From contig NZ_JAJGNP010000004.1 of the NCBI RefSeq assembly GCF_020782245.1, forward strand, positions 248,001-312,000: a DNA stretch of 64,000 nucleotides. The letters run 5' to 3'. The notes below the pieces were generated by a model that saw only the letters and a program-made list of their open reading frames with translations, was not told where the DNA came from and did no database searches. Position numbers and translations under genes: made by a program. This stretch comes from Sphingobium soli (GTDB taxonomy: Bacteria > Pseudomonadota > Alphaproteobacteria > Sphingomonadales > Sphingomonadaceae). Positions 60,180 to 64,000 of the stretch are shown one piece after another. How positions within the stretch are numbered: the stretch's first letter is position 1; each line of letters starts with the position of its first letter.

Positions 60180-60413
60180 ATGCCGAAGATCCGGGCCTTT
60201 GCTGCGGCGCTCGCCGCTATTTTGGCGGTGGCCGGCTGCGCCAAACAGGAACCGCGCAGCAAGCAGTATTTCGACGCCCACCTCGACGAGGCGCGCCAGA
60301 TTGTTGCGGGATGCAAGGAAGGTGCGACCCGCGGCGACGAATGCAACAATGCCGATCTGGCGGTGCAGGAGGCGGACGCAAAAGAGCGTCTTCGGCGCTT
60401 CTTTCGCAAATGA
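60180..60413 (+). CDS. EexN-family entry-exclusion-like lipoprotein
   Basis: 77 residues: hydrophobic signal with lipobox (LAVAGC), then YFDAHLDEARQIVAGCKEGA and a GDECNNADLAVQEADAKERL helix. The C...C pair and NADLA block match EexN/TrbK-type entry-exclusion lipoproteins that block uptake of a second copy of the element. ATG 60180 with GGAGGAG upstream. Its place between traG and trbB is the normal one. Confidence 0.82.
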   Translation: MPKIRAFAAALAAILAVAGCAKQEPRSKQYFDAHLDEARQIVAGCKEGATRGDECNNADLAVQEADAKERLRRFFRK

Positions 60414-60508
60414 TGCTGCTAACTGCGTAGCAGGCGCCCATCAGAGCCTGCGTCACATGACACTGCTAGGTTGGCTACGGCGCGCGCCTTGGCTACGACC
60501 ATCCGATC

Positions 60509-60967
60509 ATGAGCAGAGAGATTCACAGCGCCTCGCGCATCATCATCGCGACGCCCCGCGCAATCTTTCGCGCCCATATCGACCCGGAAGTGCTGGTCAA
60601 ATGGCGGCCACCCCATGGAATGGAGGCACGGCTCCATGAATTCTCAGCGCGCCCCGGCGGCGGTTATCGGATGGAGCTGACCTGTGCGGATGGGGGCGGC
60701 AAGGGCAAATCGACCGCAAATAGCGACATTGTGCGCGTGCGCTTTGCCGAACTGATCCCCGACGATCGGATAGTCGAGGAGGCTGCGTTCGAAAGCGATG
60801 ATCCTGCCAATGCCGGCACGATGACGCTCACCACGATCCTCGCGCCGGTCACCGGCGGCACCAAGGTGACGGTCACGGCCGAGAATGTGCCGGCAAGTAT
60901 CAGCGAGGAGGATCATCGCAGCGGCATGGAGTCCAGTCTCCGAAACCTCGCCTTATTGCTCGAATAG
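60509..60967 (+). CDS. SRPBCC (AHSA1-type) domain protein
   Basis: 152 residues of the AHSA1/START-like fold: IIIATPRAIFRAHIDPEVLV, KWRPPHGMEARLHEFSARPG, GGYRMELTCADGGG and EDHRSGMESSLRNLALLLE. Such proteins bind small hydrophobic ligands or act in stress or detoxification. It is not part of the transfer machinery and looks like cargo inserted between the lipoprotein and trbB genes. ATG 60509. Confidence 0.9.
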   Translation: MSREIHSASRIIIATPRAIFRAHIDPEVLVKWRPPHGMEARLHEFSARPGGGYRMELTCADGGGKGKSTANSDIVRVRFAELIPDDRIVEEAAFESDDPANAGTMTLTTILAPVTGGTKVTVTAENVPASISEEDHRSGMESSLRNLALLLE

Positions 60968-61027
60968 ACCGAAATCGCTGCAAATCCGGACGTGCATCGG
61001 GCAATCCCGGTTGCTAGGATGTTCCCA

Positions 61028-62011
61028 ATGCGAACAGGCCTCGACCATCTTCCCGCGCACAAGCAACGCGAACTCGAACGGGTGGTGCAAATCATCTTCG
61101 AGGAATTCGAAAATGCGCTCGCGCTTGCGAAGCATCAGTGGAAGAAGCGGGGCCGGATCGACAAGATTGTCCTGTATGGAAGCTATGCGCGTGGTGGCTG
61201 GGTTGATGAGCCGCACACCGCAAAGGGCTATCAGTCCGATTTTGATCTGCTGATAATCGTCAACGACAAGCGCCTGACCGATCGCGTCGACTATTGGCTG
61301 GCGCTGGAAGATCGGCTGAACCGCGAACTGGGGATCACGAAGACGCTGCGCACCCCGGTCAACTTCATCGTCCATACGTTGCAGGAGGTGAATGACGGTC
61401 TCGCGCACGGGCGCTATTTCTTCATGGACGTCGCGCGCGACGGCCTCGCGCTCTACGAGTTCGACGATAGCGAGCTTCACAAGCCGAAGCCCAAGACAGC
61501 GGGCCAGGCGCTCGCCATGGCGCAGGAATATTATGAGGAGTGGTTCCCGAGCGCGATGAAGCGTTTCAAGGGCGCAAGATTCCATATGGAGATGGGCCAT
61601 CTCAAGGACGCCGCGTTCGACCTCCACCAGACCACGGAACGGCTATACCATTGCGTCCTTCTGGTCGTGACCTTCTACACCCCGCACGTCCACAATATCG
61701 GCTTCCTTCGGACGCAGGCCGAGCGGCTCGATCGCCGTCTCTTCGATGCCTGGCCTCGGCAGACCAAGCCGGAGCAGGCCCTGTTCGAGAAATTGAAGGA
61801 AGCCTACGTCAAGGCGCGCTACTCGAAGCACTATCGCATTTCCGTCGAGCAGCTCGAATGGCTGGCCGGGCATATCGAGGAACTTGGCGCCGCCGTCCAC
61901 ACGATCTGCATCGAGCGCCTCGATCACCTCAAGGCCGACGTCGAACGCAAGCGGACAGGGCGATCGCAGCCGCACGGTCAGTCGAACTCAGAGGCTCAAG
62001 CGGGCAGTTGA
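61028..62011 (+). CDS. Nucleotidyltransferase-HEPN fusion protein
   Basis: 327 residues. The N-terminal nucleotidyltransferase has KIVLYGSYARGGW (Gly-Ser motif) and YQSDFDLLIIV (D-x-D). The C-terminal HEPN domain (about 175-300) has HMEMGHLKDAAFDLHQTTER and LYHCVLLVVTFYTPHVHNIG. Separate MNT and HEPN proteins form toxin-antitoxin pairs in which MNT adds AMP to HEPN; here both are one chain. ATG 61028 or ATG 61019. It lies between the SRPBCC gene and trbB. I do not see a separate partner. Confidence 0.88.
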   Translation: MRTGLDHLPAHKQRELERVVQIIFEEFENALALAKHQWKKRGRIDKIVLYGSYARGGWVDEPHTAKGYQSDFDLLIIVNDKRLTDRVDYWLALEDRLNRELGITKTLRTPVNFIVHTLQEVNDGLAHGRYFFMDVARDGLALYEFDDSELHKPKPKTAGQALAMAQEYYEEWFPSAMKRFKGARFHMEMGHLKDAAFDLHQTTERLYHCVLLVVTFYTPHVHNIGFLRTQAERLDRRLFDAWPRQTKPEQALFEKLKEAYVKARYSKHYRISVEQLEWLAGHIEELGAAVHTICIERLDHLKADVERKRTGRSQPHGQSNSEAQAGS

Positions 62012-62201
62012 TTCGCCGCCTACGAGCGGCGTCGGGCAGGTGATTTCGCCGGGCCTTACGCTCCTTTGCTACGCCAACGCCTGTCTTTCTTCGCGCCACT
62101 GCGATTCGCGTAAATAGCTGTTGCCGCTGACCATTTCCTGCGTCTCTTACTCCTCCCCGTCGCGCTGACCGTCCTGGTCCGGTGCTGGAAACGGGGATGT
62201 C
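62012..62201 (+). other. 190-bp gap before trbB
   Basis: No gene and no clear hairpin. The promoter of the trb operon is probably here because trbB onward overlaps tightly, but I cannot pick hexamers with confidence. Confidence 0.35.
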
Positions 62202-63188
62202 ATGGCCAGCGAGCCTTACCGATCTGAAGCCTTGGTTCGCGGCGCGAAGATGCTGCGCACCGCGATGGGTGCGTCGATCGCCGCGTGGCTCGCCGACCCC
62301 CAGATCATCGAAGTGATGCTCAATCCCGACGGGCGGCTATGGGTCGACCGGCTCGGCGAAGGTATTTCCGACAGCGGCGCGACCCTGACCCCCGCCGACG
62401 GTGAGCGGATCATTCGTCTCGTTGCCCATCATGTCGGCACCGAGGTCCATGCCCAAGCTCCCCGCGTTTCAGCCGAGCTACCGGAAACCGGCGAGCGCTT
62501 CGAGGGGCTGCTCCCTCCGGTCGTGACCGCGCCCGCCTTCGCGATCCGCAAGCCCGCGGTCGCGGTGTTCACCCTCGACGATTATGCCGATGTCGGCATC
62601 ATGTCGCGGCTGCAGGCCGCAATGCTGCGCGAAGGCGTCGCGTCGCGCGCAAACATTCTCGTCGCGGGTGGCACCGGCACCGGCAAGACCACGCTCACCA
62701 ACGCGCTGCTCGCCGAAATCGCCAAGACCGAGGATCGCGTGGTGCTGATCGAGGACACGCGCGAACTGCAATGCACGGCGCCCAACCTCGTCGCGATGCG
62801 CACCAAGGACGGCATCGCATCGCTTTCCGATCTCGTCCGCTCTTCGCTGCGCCTGCGTCCTGACCGGATACCGATCGGCGAGGTCCGCGGCGCCGAGGCG
62901 CTCGACCTTTTGAAGGCCTGGGGCACCGGCCATCCCGGCGGCGTCGGCACGATCCATGCCGGCAGCGCGATCGGCGCGCTCCGGCGCATGGAGCAACTGA
63001 TCCAGGAAGCGGTGGTGACGGTGCCGCGGGCGCTCATCGCCGAGACCATCAACCTGATCGCTGTGCTGGTGCGCGATGGCGCCGGCCGCCGCCTCTCCGA
63101 GCTGGCGCGCGTCGACGGGCTCGATCCCGCGACCGGCGATTACCGCCTGATCTTCCTTCCCGACCCGAACCACGGAGACCTCTCATGA
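62202..63188 (+). CDS. trbB: P-type conjugative transfer ATPase TrbB
   Basis: 328-residue VirB11-type hexameric ATPase that powers pilus and channel assembly at the inner membrane. Walker [18 protein letters not shown] (Lys162), [17 protein letters not shown] (Asp box region), [20 protein letters not shown] (Walker B) and [20 protein letters not shown] (His box). Length normal. It starts the trb operon and overlaps trbC by 4 nt. Confidence 0.96.
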   Translation: MASEPYRSEALVRGAKMLRTAMGASIAAWLADPQIIEVMLNPDGRLWVDRLGEGISDSGATLTPADGERIIRLVAHHVGTEVHAQAPRVSAELPETGERFEGLLPPVVTAPAFAIRKPAVAVFTLDDYADVGIMSRLQAAMLREGVASRANILVAGGTGTGKTTLTNALLAEIAKTEDRVVLIEDTRELQCTAPNLVAMRTKDGIASLSDLVRSSLRLRPDRIPIGEVRGAEALDLLKAWGTGHPGGVGTIHAGSAIGALRRMEQLIQEAVVTVPRALIAETINLIAVLVRDGAGRRLSELARVDGLDPATGDYRLIFLPDPNHGDLS

Positions 63189-63520
63189 TCGCAATTTCGC
63201 GGAGTCCTATCCGACGCCTGCTCCAGGGCAGCGCCGCCATCGCAATCAGCCTGTCGCTATTCGCCGGCCCGGCCTGGGCCTCAGGTTCCTCGATGCCGTG
63301 GGAGAGCCCGCTCAACTCGATCCTCCAGTCGATCGAAGGGCCTGTCGCCAAGATCATCGCGGTGATCATCATCATCGTCACGGGCCTGAGCCTCGCCTTC
63401 GGCGAAACTTCGGGTGGCTTCCGCCGGCTGATCCAGATCGTGTTCGGCCTGTCGATCGCCTTCGCCGCTTCGTCCTTCTTCCTCTCCTTTTTCAGCTTCA
63501 GCGGCGGGGCGCTGATCTGA
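63185..63520 (+). CDS. trbC: TrbC/VirB2 pilin
   Basis: 111 residues: a long signal sequence (about 1-35, ending AWA), then two hydrophobic segments (AKIIAVIIIIVTGLSLAFGE and QIVFGLSIAFAASSFFLSFF) around a short GGFRRL loop. TrbC is the pilin precursor matured by the TraF peptidase encoded at 53828. ATG 63185 overlaps trbB, and its stop overlaps trbD. Confidence 0.93.
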   Translation: MIAISRSPIRRLLQGSAAIAISLSLFAGPAWASGSSMPWESPLNSILQSIEGPVAKIIAVIIIIVTGLSLAFGETSGGFRRLIQIVFGLSIAFAASSFFLSFFSFSGGALI

Positions 63521-63792
63521 TGGGCGAGGCCGATCTCCTCCCCGCCGGCTATTTCGCGCCCGTGCATCGCGCGCTGAGCGAGCCGATCCTGCTCGGCGGG
63601 GCGCCGCGCTCGCTTGCCATCCTGACCGGGACGCTCGCAGGAGCGGTCGGTCTGGGACTGCGACTCTGGATCGCGGGCCTCGCCATCTGGGCGATCGGCC
63701 ATGCGCTCGGGGTCTGGGCCGCCCGGCGCGATCCGCAATTCGTCGATGTCGCACGCCGCCACCTCAAATATCCGACCTGGGTGCGGCCATGA
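63520..63792 (+). CDS. trbD: TrbD/VirB3
   Basis: 90 residues with a hydrophobic middle (SLAILTGTLAGAVGLGLRLW, IAGLAIWAIGHALGVWAARR) and C-terminal DPQFVDVARRHLKYPTW, the VirB3 signature. A small membrane component that works with the trbE ATPase. ATG 63520 overlaps the trbC stop (TGATG), and its stop overlaps trbE (ATGA). Confidence 0.93.
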   Translation: MGEADLLPAGYFAPVHRALSEPILLGGAPRSLAILTGTLAGAVGLGLRLWIAGLAIWAIGHALGVWAARRDPQFVDVARRHLKYPTWVRP

Positions 63793-64000
63793 TGTCATTG
63801 CGCGAATATCGCGATCACGCAGCGCACCTCGCCGACTTCCTGCCATGGGTCGCGCTGGTGGCGCCCGGCGTCGTGCTCAACAAGGACGGCTCGTTCCAGC
63901 GCACGGCGCGCTTCCGCGGTCCCGATCTCGACAGTTCGACGCCATCCGAACTGGTGGCGGTGACGGGGCGGCTCAACAACGCGCTCCGCCGCTTGGGATC
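63789..64000 (+). CDS. trbE: TrbE/VirB4 ATPase, 5' end (partial)
   Basis: First 70 residues of the VirB4-type ATPase (MMSLREYRDHAAHLADFLPW, then GVVLNKDGSFQRTARFRGPD), cut by the window edge. The N-terminal TrbE block LVAPGVVLNKDGSF is typical. ATG 63789 overlaps the trbD stop; ATG 63792 is next to it. Confidence 0.9.
   Translation, partial: MMSLREYRDHAAHLADFLPWVALVAPGVVLNKDGSFQRTARFRGPDLDSSTPSELVAVTGRLNNALRRLG

Noticed and set aside
1..64000. CRISPR array
   Set aside because: No regularly spaced repeats with unique spacers were seen; the only short repeats are the iterons and the decamers near the tRNA.

Overview
The window is GC-rich alphaproteobacterial DNA, most likely from a sphingomonad (Sphingobium/Sphingomonas type). 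The reasons are the carboxynorspermidine polyamine genes, the ETF-ubiquinone oxidoreductase, and above all the set of ICE backbone genes (DUF736, DUF2840, DUF2285, Toprim, strawberry-notch, Trb) typical of sphingomonad plasmids and integrative elements. All family assignments come from reading motifs by eye; no database search was run.

Region 1 (1-18,344) is chromosomal core. It holds the 3' end of an ATP-dependent DNA ligase, a fasciclin-domain protein and a polyamine cluster (carboxynorspermidine synthase, nspC, and an ornithine/lysine decarboxylase behind a structured leader). A tight minus-strand run follows (RNA methyltransferase, NAD(P)HX repair, lipoprotein, N-formylglutamate amidohydrolase, ispE, TPR protein, ETF-QO). 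A plus-strand run ends the region: a UDG-like protein, soluble lytic transglycosylase, moaB, dapB, nth and a small secreted protein.

Region 2 (18,417-19,156) is the junction with a mobile element. A 42-nt 5' fragment of tRNA-Arg lies about 170 bp before an intact tRNA-Arg(CCG). Four copies of the decamer AAACTCACCA/G flank the intact gene, as expected for integrase arm-type sites. No integrase gene is inside the window, so the far end of the element is off the right edge.

Region 3 (19,157-27,074) is a defence cassette: one promoter with a palindromic operator, then AbiEi, AbiEii, HamA (DUF1837), HamB helicase, a CoiA-like nuclease, a 38-residue SEC-C microprotein and a DUF3800 protein. Most neighbours overlap by a few bases. 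Two near-identical 48-bp direct repeats (18,934 and 27,169) bracket it, so it looks like a transferable module. This joint AbiE-Hachiman cassette with three accessory genes is the best candidate for an undescribed system.

Region 4 (27,282-53,831) is ICE maintenance and accessory DNA: ArdC, DUF2958, a ParB-family protein, many small proteins of unknown function, a frameshifted methyltransferase/strawberry-notch helicase, a Toprim protein, a SLOG-type DUF2493 protein, an Xre-RES toxin-antitoxin operon with two unknown partners, three DUF736 paralogues (the last in the transfer region), a broken DUF6499/DUF2285 regulator, an AlpA-like protein, a RepA with downstream iterons, and a DNA methyltransferase. 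Structured leaders recur: one class precedes ardC, parB and the methyltransferase gene (the radC-motif gene set), and others are hairpins next to ribosome binding sites.

Region 5 (53,828-64,000) is the conjugation region: TraF peptidase, lytic transglycosylase, a palindrome-rich oriT candidate, DUF3363 relaxase, TraG coupling ATPase, a ribbon-helix-helix protein, an EexN-like lipoprotein, then SRPBCC and nucleotidyltransferase-HEPN cargo, then trbB, trbC, trbD and the start of trbE, which runs off the window.
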